From Symbiodinium natans (Eukaryota; Sar; Dinophyceae; Suessiales; Symbiodiniaceae), in contig CAJNDS010002313.1 in NCBI GenBank assembly GCA_905221605.1, positions 257,001-321,000 of the forward strand: a stretch of 64,000 nt of DNA, written 5' to 3'. Positions 40,890 through 50,803 of the stretch are shown here, in pieces (position 1 is the first letter of the stretch; each line of letters begins with the position of its first letter). Both the position numbers and the translations under genes were made by a program. The notes beneath the pieces were generated by a model that ran no database searches, had not been told where the DNA came from, and saw nothing but the letters and a program-made list of their open reading frames with translations.

Positions 40890-41295
40890 ATGGCTGCCGA
40901 AAGCGCAGAGGTGATGCAAGATCAGCCTCAGCAGCGACGGCCATTCGTACCGTACGAGCCCTTGGTGCAGAAGAGCACACGATGGAAATCATCAATGAGT
41001 CCTTGGAACTCCAATTATGAGCGCACGGAAATCATGGAAGTTGGGCCGGTCTTTAGGCTTGAACATGAGCGTGATTCAGGGCATCTACCTTGCGGGCTTT
41101 GGGATGAGCGCCGCCTGCATCCAGTATTGGAACTTCGGCGGGCGTGAGGTGCTACTTACCCTCTTCTGCGTGGTGTTCGGCGTCATGTCTGTAAGTTCCA
41201 TCGTCCAGTACATCCGAGACTCTGCCTCGGGACACCATGCTGCAACGGAGGTCTTCGGATTCATCGACAAGGTCCCCAAGATCGATGCCACGTAG
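40890..41295 (+). pseudogene. Retroposed small membrane protein gene with a +1 frameshift
   Basis: ATG 40890 opens a frame reading MAAESAEVMQDQPQQRRPFV to about residue 50. The following membrane-type sequence is in the next frame and ends with a TAG at 41293-41295: VIQGIYLAGFGMSAACIQYW, then VLLTLFCVVFGVMSVSSIVQ. Together they look like one protein of about 130 residues with two hydrophobic helices. The switch lies near 41030-41060, where one extra base would explain it. With the leader relict just upstream, the simplest reading is a processed copy, intronless and probably dead. A very short intron or sequencing error is possible. Family not recognised. Confidence 0.55.
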
Positions 41296-42320
41296 CCGAC
41301 CGGGCGCGTTGAGAGCATCGGAGACGGGTCTGAAGCGGGCACCTACCACGAGCTGCTCCATATGGATGGAAGCTTTTCGAAGCTGGCGGCACGCAGCTTG
41401 TGAAGCTTCTGATTCCTTTCGTCAATTTTCGTGTTGATGCTGTAGGACCAGTGTAGACAGTAGGAGTGTCGGAGTCAAACTCCTTAAAGCAATAACCTTG
41501 CAAAGAGAGCGGAGCCCTTCGGGTCTGGCATGGTAAAGTGGCGTCCTCCTTGTAACTGCAGTCCCTTGTGATTTCCAGGGTGCGCCCTAAATCGAATATG
41601 GAGTGGATTTTTCGGCTGTCAGGCTCCGCGAAATCCTGCATTCGCATGCCTGGCAGAAGACTGGGCACAGACACTCCCCATGAGAGACTCCCTGATCCAA
41701 TTACGCTGTAGTCTGCAATCTTATTTGCGTAGCCAACGGGCCAATCAAACCTGTGGCACAGTGTAATTTGTGAGCAGACCTGTGAAGCTGGCGACATCTA
41801 GCGACCTCGCAACCATATCTACGCCACCAGGAAGCGGACCTACGTCGCAAACAAGAGGTCTGGATTTGTCGTGTCACATTTGTCGTGTCATAATTGTGTT
41901 GTCAGCAGCTCTGCCCACACGATTTCCTGCACTGAGATTGGCAGCGGCGCTAATTTTGGCCTGTGGCTACGGCTGAGAAGCCCGTAGTTAGAAGTTCTGT
42001 GGAACTCTTGGCATCACCCTCCCCGAGCGGTGAGCTTTCCCGCGGATGTCCAAGAGTTCCTGCAGGAATTATGTCTAGATGCAATATGGAGTTTGTATCA
42101 GGTCCACTGCATGCGGGCTGTTGCTGGTGGCAGCTGAATTGTCCAAACGCTGGTAGTGGACCTGCCTCGCGCGCGAGAAATGAGCGAGTCCTTAACCCGA
42201 CTCAGGTGGAGCAGAGACATGCCCATTCATCACATGTGTCCGAGCCGGCTTTGCATCCTCAGACTCAAGCCAGCCATGCCAGTGAGATGACTTACTTTAA
42301 GGCTACCCTTCAGCGAAGCA

Positions 42321-43274
42321 ATGGCTTCCCTTGCAACTGCCGTGCTGGTGGACACGTTGCAGCAATGCCAAGATGCAGTTGCCCAGTTGTTCCAAGAGGC
42401 TGAGGTGGCGATCGATATTGAGGGGGTTGATCTGAGCCGTGCTGGCGAAGTATGCTTGATTCAAGCGTGCGGCCGCTCCGGCACGGTCTTCCTTTTTGAT
42501 ATCCACACGTTGAAGGACGAAGCCTTTGAGCTGGGGGGCTTGAAGGCATTCCTGGAGTCCGATGTGATAAAGGTGTTCTACGATGTCCGTGCGGACTGCG
42601 ACGCGCTACACCACCTGCACCGCGCGGATGTGCGGGCTTCGTTTGACCTTCAAGTCCTTAGGGCGCTGAAGTTTCAGGATGCGACGGATTTGTACTTGCA
42701 CGGCCTGAAGAGAGTGCTGGCAGAGTTTCTCCAGGAGTCCGGCAGGTTAACAGAGGATCAGGTCCAAGGCGTCGAGGCCCTTAAGGAGCAGGTGCATGAG
42801 CTCTTTGAGACAGGGACGGAGATTTGGAGGGAGCGGCCCCTCAGCCCCTTGCTCATCCAGTATGCCGCAGTGGATGTCCAGTTTTTGTTGGGCATGAAGC
42901 GGTTCTGGCTGCCTGAGGATCCCATGGCGGCACGCCAGCTTCAGGATGATGTGATGCGGGCAAGTGACCGGCGGTGGAGGAGATTTGTGGCGTTGCCACC
43001 AGAGTACGCGCTGCACCAATCCTCGAAGAGAATCCGGGATGTCTACGAAGCCGATGACACCTCGCACGTCCTCCACGTGCCCACCACCAGGGCAGGCGCG
43101 TTGATCGGCAAGAAGGGGGCCAACATCCAAGCCATTCGGGCCACGTCTGGTGCCCAGGTCTGCGTGAGAGACGATGTTGCTATGGTGGTTGGTCGGCCTG
43201 AGAATGTAGAGGCAGCGGTGCAACTGATCCTTGCCAAAATTGCTGAGCGCCCGGAGCGCCACATGGCCCGCTGA
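42321..43274 (+). CDS. DEDD 3'-5' exonuclease (EXD1/RNase D-like) with C-terminal KH domain
   Basis: 317 residues, single exon. The DEDD exonuclease core spans about 10-200: EVAIDIEGVDLSRAGEVCLI gives motif Exo I (Asp and Glu of DIEG), VFYDVRADCDALHHLH gives Exo II (Asp), and LIQYAAVDVQFLL gives Exo III (Tyr and Asp of YAAxD). A KH domain follows near 250-305: TRAGALIGKKGANIQAIRAT with the GKKG loop, then VVGRPENVEAAVQLI. EXD1-type proteins degrade or bind RNA; the KH domain would add single-strand RNA or DNA binding. No targeting peptide is evident. All catalytic positions look intact. Intronless, so likely retroposed, but with no clear leader relict. Confidence 0.88.
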   Translation: MASLATAVLVDTLQQCQDAVAQLFQEAEVAIDIEGVDLSRAGEVCLIQACGRSGTVFLFDIHTLKDEAFELGGLKAFLESDVIKVFYDVRADCDALHHLHRADVRASFDLQVLRALKFQDATDLYLHGLKRVLAEFLQESGRLTEDQVQGVEALKEQVHELFETGTEIWRERPLSPLLIQYAAVDVQFLLGMKRFWLPEDPMAARQLQDDVMRASDRRWRRFVALPPEYALHQSSKRIRDVYEADDTSHVLHVPTTRAGALIGKKGANIQAIRATSGAQVCVRDDVAMVVGRPENVEAAVQLILAKIAERPERHMAR

Positions 43275-43898
43275 CATTGTCCTTGAGGGTGGTCCGAGCA
43301 GGTTGGTATGCTGCCGAACATTGGTCGGGGCCTAGGGCGCTATAGGACCTAGGAAGTACAGGCTACGGAGCACCCGAGAGTGTTGAGTACCAGCATGGAC
43401 CACCTTCCTGATGGACTCGATTGCAAACGCCGATCCAAGTCCTCGATAACGTCTGCAACCAATCGAACTGCCAAATCCCGTGAAATCCTCAATCGTTCAG
43501 GAGACGCCCCAGACAACCCCTTGCAGCAGCCTGTCGAAAAACCGGCGACGCCCACGTCAACCGCAAAAAGGCCAAAGTCCACCAAGCAACCTGAACAAGC
43601 CCTCGCACATGTGCAGTCCTTATGTAAGTTCGCGTGTCGAAGCCCAATGCCTTCAAACCTCCCCCAGTTCTCCCGAGGCTGCCACAGCCTTGGAGAAGGG
43701 CAGCCGCTGGTGCACCGCCCTCCCACTGCTTGGCCGCCTGCGCGCGGGGCGCTGCGCGCCGGACGAGGCTGGTTTGGGAGAGGAGCTCGGGACCTGGAAT
43801 TTGGCCCAGAGGGGGTTATAGGAGACTTTCTTGCAAGGGGAGTCAAAATGCATTAAGGAGGCCCTGGTGGACAAGGTTTGTCGAGTTGGCCTGCGCAG
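43275..43898. other. Intergenic, no supported gene
   Basis: Opposed open frames (43349-43846 minus, 43380-43856 plus) mirror each other and show no domain. Confidence 0.45.
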
Positions 43899-44027
43899 GT
43901 TACCTGCAGTGCCTTGATCAGTGCCTGTGAGAAGGGCTTCGAGCCACGGCTGCGAGATGCGGCTGTGGGGGTAGTTTCGGGCTGAGAGGTTTCTATCTGA
44001 GATCTCGAGTTTTGGGTTTTGAAGTTG

Positions 44028-44062
<35 letters not shown>

Positions 44063-45062
44063 GGGGGTTGGAGCATTTTATAATGGGGTATGGTGCCCCA
44101 ACCCTTCCTAAGCACCTACGCCCACGATAGGCTAAAGCCCCGAATTGCTGAAGTCGAGATGCGGAACATTGGGGTTTCAAGCCCGGGAAGCTTTCAACGC
44201 AACATCCAGTCAGAAAGGGCGGATGTTTGTTCGAATCAGATGTTGAGCGTGTTCGGTGATGGGGTCGGAAGGAGAGTATCAGGTATGCAGAGCGTGTCAC
44301 ATGCCTTGCCTTGGTGCAAGCACAAGAGAGTCGAAACTCCAATGCCTCAAGGCTTTGTCAACCCTAAGCCGCCCCCAAACCCTAAACCCCAAACCCTAAA
44401 CCCTAAACCCTAGTCGGGTGCCAAAAAACCCTAAACCCTAAACCCTAAACCCTAAACCCTAAACCCTGAGCGCGCCCCAGGAGTGGGAGAGAGCCCTGGC
44501 GCTCCTTGAAGAGATGCTCGGCGCCTCCTTGCTGGCCAGCGTGATCGCCTGTGATGCTGCCATTAGTGCCTGCAACTGGGGCTTGCTAGGATCTGTATGG
44601 AGGGTTTCCGAAATTCGGGTACCCTATTGGAGTCTTTATGTTCAGGGAATCCTACCATTTAGGGGGTCTTCTTTTCGGGGTCCTATTTTCGTAAACCCCC
44701 CCATCTTGCCTAGGGGCTTAACGGCGGTCTATGGTGGATGATAGGGTTTTGGCATGTTTGCGTCGAAGCTTCGGCCCACCAACCTTAAACACTTGAGCCC
44801 TCTCCCGGGCATGTCCTGAAGTCCAGTTGTTGTTCTAGATCTTGCAGAAGTCAGCACTAAGCCCCGTGGAACCCCTACTCCCCAACGCCTTGGGCACCCC
44901 CCCTATGTGTTGAGGTGAGAAGTGCGGGCAGTGGCAGCAGGCGCTGGCGCTTCTTAGCTGCATGCCTGAATTGAACCTTCAGCCCAACGACATCACCTTC
45001 AACGCGGCAATTGGCGCCTGTGAGAAGGGCCAGCTGCACGCGGAGGGCCAACCTGCCAAGCA
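43899..45062 (+). CDS. Second PPR gene (partial), with GA-AG and GC-AG introns
   Basis: Exon 43899-43940 reads VTCSALISACEKGF, exon 44481-44571 reads EWERALALLEEMLGASLLAS and continues VIACDAAISA, and exon 44915 to about 45030 reads EKCGQWQQALALLSCMPELN and continues LQPNDITFNAAIGACEKGQ. Intron 43941-44480 starts GA and intron 44572-44914 starts GC; both end AG. Splicing them restores continuous PPR repeats (ACEKG-x-EWERALALLEEM and ISACEKCGQWQQALALL). Organelle RNA binding is the family role. The 5' and 3' ends are not found; the EXD1-like gene lies 0.6 kb upstream. Confidence 0.75.
44031..44067. repeat. (TG)15 plus G tract in PPR intron
   Basis: Pure TG dinucleotides (44031-44060) followed by G7, within the GA-AG intron of the second PPR gene. 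Confidence 0.95.
44377..44469. repeat. CCCTAAA tracts ending 11 nt before a splice acceptor
   Basis: Two CCCTAAA runs separated by GTCGGGTGCCAAAAA. The second run ends shortly before the acceptor of exon 44481. Confidence 0.95.
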
Positions 45063-46127
45063 CAGGTCCCATTAATTCACCGTCCTTTCTCAGAGTGGGG
45101 CGAGCGACTAGCAGATCGCAAGTTTAGTGCAGTGGTTTCGTCAAGTAGCTCTCTCATTTGAAGTGGTTCTCTTTTGAAGAGTCCACATCTGCCAGTGGAC
45201 CTGGCCATGCCTTCCTTGATTGAAAAAGAACAAGTTGGTCTCTTCACCCCCTCTTGGGCTTGGGCGGGGGAATGTGACTCCCCTCCCAGCTTCTTTATGT
45301 AGGGAATTCGCCGGTCCCCCCCTCCCCCCCTCCAGCCCCCCCCCCCCCCCCTTCCTCCTCCCCATGTCCAGCTGTGCCAGGCTGGGCACTGGCGACTCTT
45401 CTCTTGGACGATGATGCGGCCGGGTTTTTTTTTGTGGATAGGGCGGAAGGTTCGGGATGGACTGCAGGGAAGGAGAGCGCCCTGCTCCAAAAGGGAAGCC
45501 CTGAAGGCTGCCGGGTTCCTGACTCAGTGGCTTTTGGTCACTCTGATCTCGCCCTTTGAGAAACGAGCCAGCAGTGCATACTAAGAAGCCCCCTGAAGCC
45601 AGAAATCTATGGACGATGCGGCAGGTCATGGGTGTCTTGGCCGAAGCTGCCTTTCAGAAGCTCCCCAGATTCGAGAGGTCAGGGGGCAGGGCTTCTTTGG
45701 GGGGAGGAGGGAGGCGGGCATTCCGGGGGGGAAGTGGTCCTTTTGGTTTTATGTGAGGGGGCTGGGTGAATGGTGTTTTTGGTTCAGGTTGGACCTGGCT
45801 TTTACAGGATTCATCAGATGGGCGAGTCCACTTCTTCCATCGGTCCCACCACCATCACGACGACTACTGATGACAGCCAGACAACAGGTGTCTGATGCAC
45901 CGGTTTAGGAGTTAAGTGCCTGCTGCAGGCAGTCTACCTCCAATTTTGCTTGGTCTTGCCCGGCACCCAGGACCAGTCTGGATGCTCACATGGGCTTTAG
46001 GCGAGCTGCACCTCAAGAGCAGGACGGTGTGCAGTGACCTTGAAGATGGGTCATGAACAAAACCCCCTACAAATGTCGTGCATTCTGGCGAAGACTTTTT
46101 CGAAAAGCAGTTGAGGTGCCAAGCTGA
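45063..46127. other. No supported gene; C/G homopolymer runs
   Basis: Contains C-rich tracts (45316-45350) and short frames in all directions. A small + frame at 45819-45893 (MGESTSSIGPTTITTTTDDS) might be an exon but is unsupported. Confidence 0.4.
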
Positions 46128-48677
46128 AACACAAGGGCACGGAGCTGTTCGAGCGGGTCGCGCAAGCTGCGGTGGAGGTCGGAGAAGAACCCGAGCGTTA
46201 GAGTATTTAGGAATCACAGCTGCTTGCATTGATCCTAACGGATAATTACTGGGTTTGGAAAGTGGATGCAGAAAAGGGTTTAAGGGTTCCGTGCAACCAA
46301 CAAAAAAGTGTAGTCTCGCTTGCCACTGCATTAGCTTCGGCGTCTTGAGTCGGGAGCTCTGCCCCGAAGGGCATCGAGAAGTTCGACGCGCAGGCAGCAG
46401 CTCCTAGCAAGGTCATGATTGCTTGGACCCTTGAGCACTGTAGCCTCCATGGCCACGACTTCGAACGGTCGACCCTTCAGATCCGCATTTGGGCTATTCA
46501 AGGGCCTCAGGTGCAGGAATGGTTCCGACACAGCTCCCACGTTGTGGGCAAGCTGGTGTGGGGTTGAATGGATCTGCCTTGGAGGCGCTGTCCAACACGC
46601 TGTGGTGCCTCGCAACTTTGGAGATCTGGGGCCGCCCTTTGAAGGAGCCGGGAGCCCAGGGTTGGTCTGAGCTTTGCGGACCCGCAAGTTCTGTTTTTTG
46701 GCACCTCCAAGACTTACTGCGACTCCCAGGGCCGCAGCCGGAGCAAGCATGGCGGTGCAGTGCGAGCTGACCACCCAGGAGGCCGCCGTGCAGCTTGGGG
46801 AGTTGAAGGTTTTTCTGCGGAGACCTTTTCTCCTCCCGGCCGGGTATGGGAGGGCAGCCAGTTTTTGCTGTGACTCTGGAGAATCTTGAGATCTGCCTCT
46901 ATTAGCAGGGCTTGAGTCTGGCTTGAGCTCAAAGGGGCCTTTCTGATCTGCTTCTGCTTTGGGCGCCTTTTGGGGATGCGGACCTCACTATGCCCGTGGG
47001 CTGTCTTCAGGTGACGAACCTGTCGTGATCGTCGGCAAAGCCTGGCTTCCCAGAATTCTGCTTTGCATGTAGGCCTCTGGAGCAGCCTCAGCACGAAGCC
47101 CGAAACACCTTCCTGACCTCAATACCAAACTGCCCAAGTGCAGCCGAAGGACCCAACGCTTCTCGGTGCCCTGAGCTTCCGAGGCTTTGGGCCCATGATG
47201 AGCAATTCCTAAGGGCCCTCGCTGCCCAGGCGCGTTGTGTTGCGGGGGTGGGGTGGGATCCTGCTTCTGCAAGAAAGCCTGTGACTTTGCAAGCTTCTTC
47301 GCGAGTTTTTGAGAAGCGTCAAAGTGCCTCAGCCCAAGTCTGTCAGGCTATGAGCCACATCACCGAACTGAACAAGCCCCTGGCTGAGCTTTCGCTCTCG
47401 TTTCTCGAAACTTTGCGCGCGTGTGGAAGAGTCATGTGTAACCACCCCTATCAAGGCAAGAGATCTCCAACATGGCCTGGACGCTCTGCCCCCAGATGCT
47501 GGAAGGTTTGGAGTGTGGCTTCGTGTACGGTTTAGGGCCTTTAGGGTTCAGGGCGTTTGGGATTTAGGGCTCCGGCTTCTGCAGGCTTAAGAAGCCCTGG
47601 ATTCAAAGGGGAGATGGGGTTCTCGTAGCTCCCACCGCCCTAGGCTGCTGGCACAAGAAGGCCCAAGAAGCCCTTCTAGGGCCTCTCGACCCTGCCCCTC
47701 TGAGCAAAATGGGCACCTTTAAGCTTAAGAGCCCTCACACCTCCCCCCATATGTCCACCCCCCCCCCCAGGCTCACGACCCTGAATCTCCGCTGCACTCC
47801 ACTCCTGAGCTCTGGCCTGAGAGCAGAGAGCCGAGGGGCTCCAGAAGCGCGGTCGCGGTAGCTGTGCCCCGAACCCTCTTGAACACGAGCGTGTCCCCGT
47901 AAAGCGGCACAAAAGGGCCTATCCTGAAAAGTTCTGAGGTGCCGCAGCGGCACAAGCAGTCGAGCGCATGCGACCGGCCCAGATTCAGCAGAGTTTACTG
48001 GTCTGCCTGTAAGAGCTTATGAGCTTGGTGAGGGCTTGTGGCCTGTTTGTGGGCCCGCAGTCTCCATCATCTGCCCTCTTGAGCCTTCTTCCTGATTTCC
48101 CCCCCCCTTGGTGCGGGGGTCATTAGACTCTATTTCAGCCGTTCTCCTCGCCCCAGGCTCCTCGCCAGGTCTGGCCTGTGTCGGCCATCCCCAATAAAAT
48201 CCCGCCAAGTATCCCTGCCCTTTTCCTCCTCCAAAGTATCCCGCAGAGCATCCCGAGTATGCCTGGTGCCTTGGCCTCCAGAGCCCCAGAAAATCCCGGC
48301 AGCGTGCACTCCGGAGGTCTCCACAGATTTCGAAAAGGGCAAGATTCCCACAACGAAGGGCAGGGGGTGATCCAGTGATCCAGGTAGATAGTTTGATGGA
48401 AGGCTCAGGGCTGCTAGAGGGTTTTAGCCGGTGCTCTGAACCCTTCATGCCCGTGGCAAGAAAGCATCCTGATGCATGTTCCCCCAAAGTGGGAAGGGCC
48501 TTTGTCGGGTGGAGGTCGGAGCTTGGTGAGCTGGAGATTTCAAACACGGCGTGGGCGTTTGCCCGCATCTCTGCGCGCGACGAAAGGCAGGAATCAGCAA
48601 GAGCTGCTTTTGGGAGGGGGTGCCAGCTGCTCGTAGCTCAGGCACTGCAACTTGTGTTGGCAGAACCACAAAACTAA
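46128..48677 (+). CDS. Fragments of an NTAWAFA-repeat (OPR/RAP-like) helical repeat gene
   Basis: Several exon-like frames in one direction: HKGTELFERVAQAAVEVGEE near 46131-46200; GLNGSALEALSNTLWCLATL near 46560-46620; MAVQCELTTQEAAVQLGEL near 46749-46806; QAVERMRPAQIQQSLLVCL near 47950-48007; and LGELEISNTAWAFARISARD near 48522-48580. The signature SNTxWxxA is that of the helical repeats in dinoflagellate and apicomplexan RAP/OPR-type organelle RNA-binding proteins. Order and joining of exons are not established, and the best exon (48.5 kb) is followed by a stop at 48675. The region may hold one long gene or decayed pieces. Confidence 0.45.
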
Positions 48678-48872
48678 GAAGCTTCGGAGGGCGTCGAGGT
48701 CTGAGGTTGTGGTCGGATTTGTGCATGCTGTTTTGTTCAGCTGTGTGCCCTCCCTTTGTTTTTTGAAAGCCCAGGGAGCCTGATGACAAGAAGTGCGTTC
48801 AACTCATGTCAACTATGAAGCACAGCCCCAAAGCGGCTTCGGAGGCTAACAGAAGCTGCTTCTGCAGCCGCG

Positions 48873-49052
48873 ATGGCGCGGAGTGCCTCTGCCCTCGGTG
48901 GCGGCGGCACGGTAGACAACATCGAAGGCTGGGGACTCAAGGAGGACGATCGGGGATTGCAAGAAGGCAGTACTGCAGATGGTGAAGATATGTGCCTTGC
49001 TGTCCAGCAAGCCTCGCATGATTGCTCAGCGAGGTGCTTCTTCGGGGCTTAA
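48873..49052 (+). CDS. Possible small gene or first exon
   Basis: After CTGCAGCCGCG an ATG opens 59 codons starting MARSASALGGGGTVDNIEGW and ending CFFGA, TAA. It has exon-like composition and no family resemblance. Confidence 0.3.
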   Translation: MARSASALGGGGTVDNIEGWGLKEDDRGLQEGSTADGEDMCLAVQQASHDCSARCFFGA

Positions 49053-49319
49053 GCCCGACCTGCAGCGGCATCCTCTACAGTCTACTGTATATGCATTGAT
49101 AAACAGACTTCCGCTGGCATGGGTTACAAGATTACTACCTTGTTACACTTTCGCGTGTGAACAAGTTCCATAATTGGCAAACCCCTACCACCCCCACACA
49201 GAAACGGAGGGCACCTGCCCCTGGCCGAGGCCTGAACCCAAATGGAATCTACTCGATCGTGGAGCTCTCGGCTTTGCCTCAAGCTGCACATGACTTCCTC
49301 TAGAGCTCACTGGCTGCCT

Positions 49320-49376
49320 GAAACCCTGAACCCTGAACCCTGAACCCTAAACCCTAAACCTGAAACCCGAAACCTC
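49320..49376. repeat. Telomere-like tract with CCCTGAA variant units
   Basis: Four CCCTGAA units, then CCCTAAA, then CCTGAAA/CCCGAAA variants: local homogenisation of a variant. Confidence 0.9.
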
Positions 49377-49691
49377 AAAGAAAGCCCTTAACCCTCGGCC
49401 CTGGAGATGGGGAGGTTTGGTCGTCCTGGCGCTCGGGACGCGCTCGGCTGACGGCTGCTTTGGCCAGGCAGCAAGAACGGCGGTGAGCTCAGATGAGGGG
49501 GTGCCAGTTTTTCTCGGAGAGGGAGCCCGGCAAGCTTGAACCTTCTGGTTGAATTCCTGGATGTTTTGTCGGAGGGCTTTGGAGATGTTGAAAAAGCCAG
49601 ACAGTCAGACAGGTGGGGGTGGACCCTCCCCAAAAAACTACGCCCAAGTCCAACCCGAAACTCTTTAACCGGCAGCCATGCGTGTGGCAAA

Positions 49692-49708
49692 GTAGCTCTT
49701 GGCTCAAG
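49692..49708 (+). other. Degenerate relict spliced leader (DinoSL)
   Basis: GTAGCTCTTGGCTCAAG keeps GTAGC and the exact 10-nt 3' end TTGGCTCAAG of DinoSL, with two bases lost between them. It lies 13 nt upstream of the ATG at 49722. Confidence 0.55.
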
Positions 49709-49721
49709 GGACTGCCCCGGT

Positions 49722-50264
49722 ATGTCCGCAACACGGCCTGCAAGTTCAGGCGCCCATTGGTGCTCTGAATATCGCCATACATCTCGCGAGGCCACGTCCA
49801 GCAGACCCACCCCTCAGTTGACGGCGCAGCAGATCTTGGCCCGGCGCGTGGTGGCAACGCCGCGAAGTTGTGTAAGCAAAGTACTGGACTTGAGCGGTCA
49901 CAAAGCAGACTTCGGAAGGCATGGCTCGAACCCACGGGAGAAGATCTCGCCGTGGGAAGACCAAATGCCGGTGTTCAAAAGCGACCTGACTGCTGGGACG
50001 ACGAAAGGCACTTTCCATATCCCAGGCTACCAGGGCTTTACCCCCACCTGTCCAGGCCTAAATGAGCACCAGCTCCGCTTTGCAAGGGCTCAAGCCAGGT
50101 CTGTTGACAAAACCAACATCGTGCAGATCTTCCACAGGGAAGTGGTGGGATATGGTGGGCATGTACCGGAAGCAGTTTGCAACGACCTTGGAGGGCGAAA
50201 GCCGACAGATCTCACGACTTTTGGGCATGACTTCAAGCCTCACAAAGCAGGCGCACTGTCCTGA
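49722..50264 (+). CDS. Intronless gene, possible axonemal/microtubule-associated protein
   Basis: 180 residues from MSATRPASSGAHWCSEYRHT to HDFKPHKAGALS. The same frame is open upstream to 49536, but the leader relict at 49692-49708 argues for this start. The middle is basic (LTAQQILARRVVATPRS). Residues near 115 read GTFHIPGYQGFTPTCPGLNE; an IPGYxGFxP motif occurs in ciliary microtubule inner proteins of the FAM166/CIMIP2 type. This is a motif-level resemblance only. The C-terminal part (FHREVVGYGGHVPEAVCNDL) would fit such a repeat-poor structural protein. Retroposed origin is inferred. Confidence 0.5.
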   Translation: MSATRPASSGAHWCSEYRHTSREATSSRPTPQLTAQQILARRVVATPRSCVSKVLDLSGHKADFGRHGSNPREKISPWEDQMPVFKSDLTAGTTKGTFHIPGYQGFTPTCPGLNEHQLRFARAQARSVDKTNIVQIFHREVVGYGGHVPEAVCNDLGGRKPTDLTTFGHDFKPHKAGALS

Positions 50265-50709
50265 GCGAGTCCCAGCTTGGTTCCTATTGTAGCCGTCTCG
50301 TACTCGACCTTGCCAAAGAACAAGGGAGTTTCGCCGATGGTATGCTCACACGGGGGCACTCAAGTGTGTTGGGTGTATATTGTTGGTAAAGTCTGGTTGA
50401 GTAGCATCTCTTGTCCCCCGTGTAGGTATACTCCTACTTGTCGCTCGCGGTGCGCGGGAATCCTTGGGGGGGGAGGGGGCGGGGAGCTTCAGGCTTCTTG
50501 GCGACTTGGGTGTTTGCTGATCTGGGATTTCTTCCGGGCTATGATTTTGAGTACCTCCACCGGCAAAGCCCTAAACTCCCCGCGTCCAGCTGGGCCCCAG
50601 CTAGGCGGGAGCAGAAGAAACCTCCGGATTTCTAAGACTTTTCATGCAATATGTAATATATCAGATCATAATCAAAAATACAATACGCAATTTCTCTATA
50701 TATATATAT

Positions 50710-50740
<31 letters not shown>

Positions 50741-50765
50741 AATACATATATATATATATATATAC

Positions 50766-50803
<38 letters not shown>

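Noticed and set aside
42260-42270. AGACTCAAG upstream of the EXD1-like gene as a leader relict
   Set aside because: Only about seven leader bases match and the upstream part does not align.
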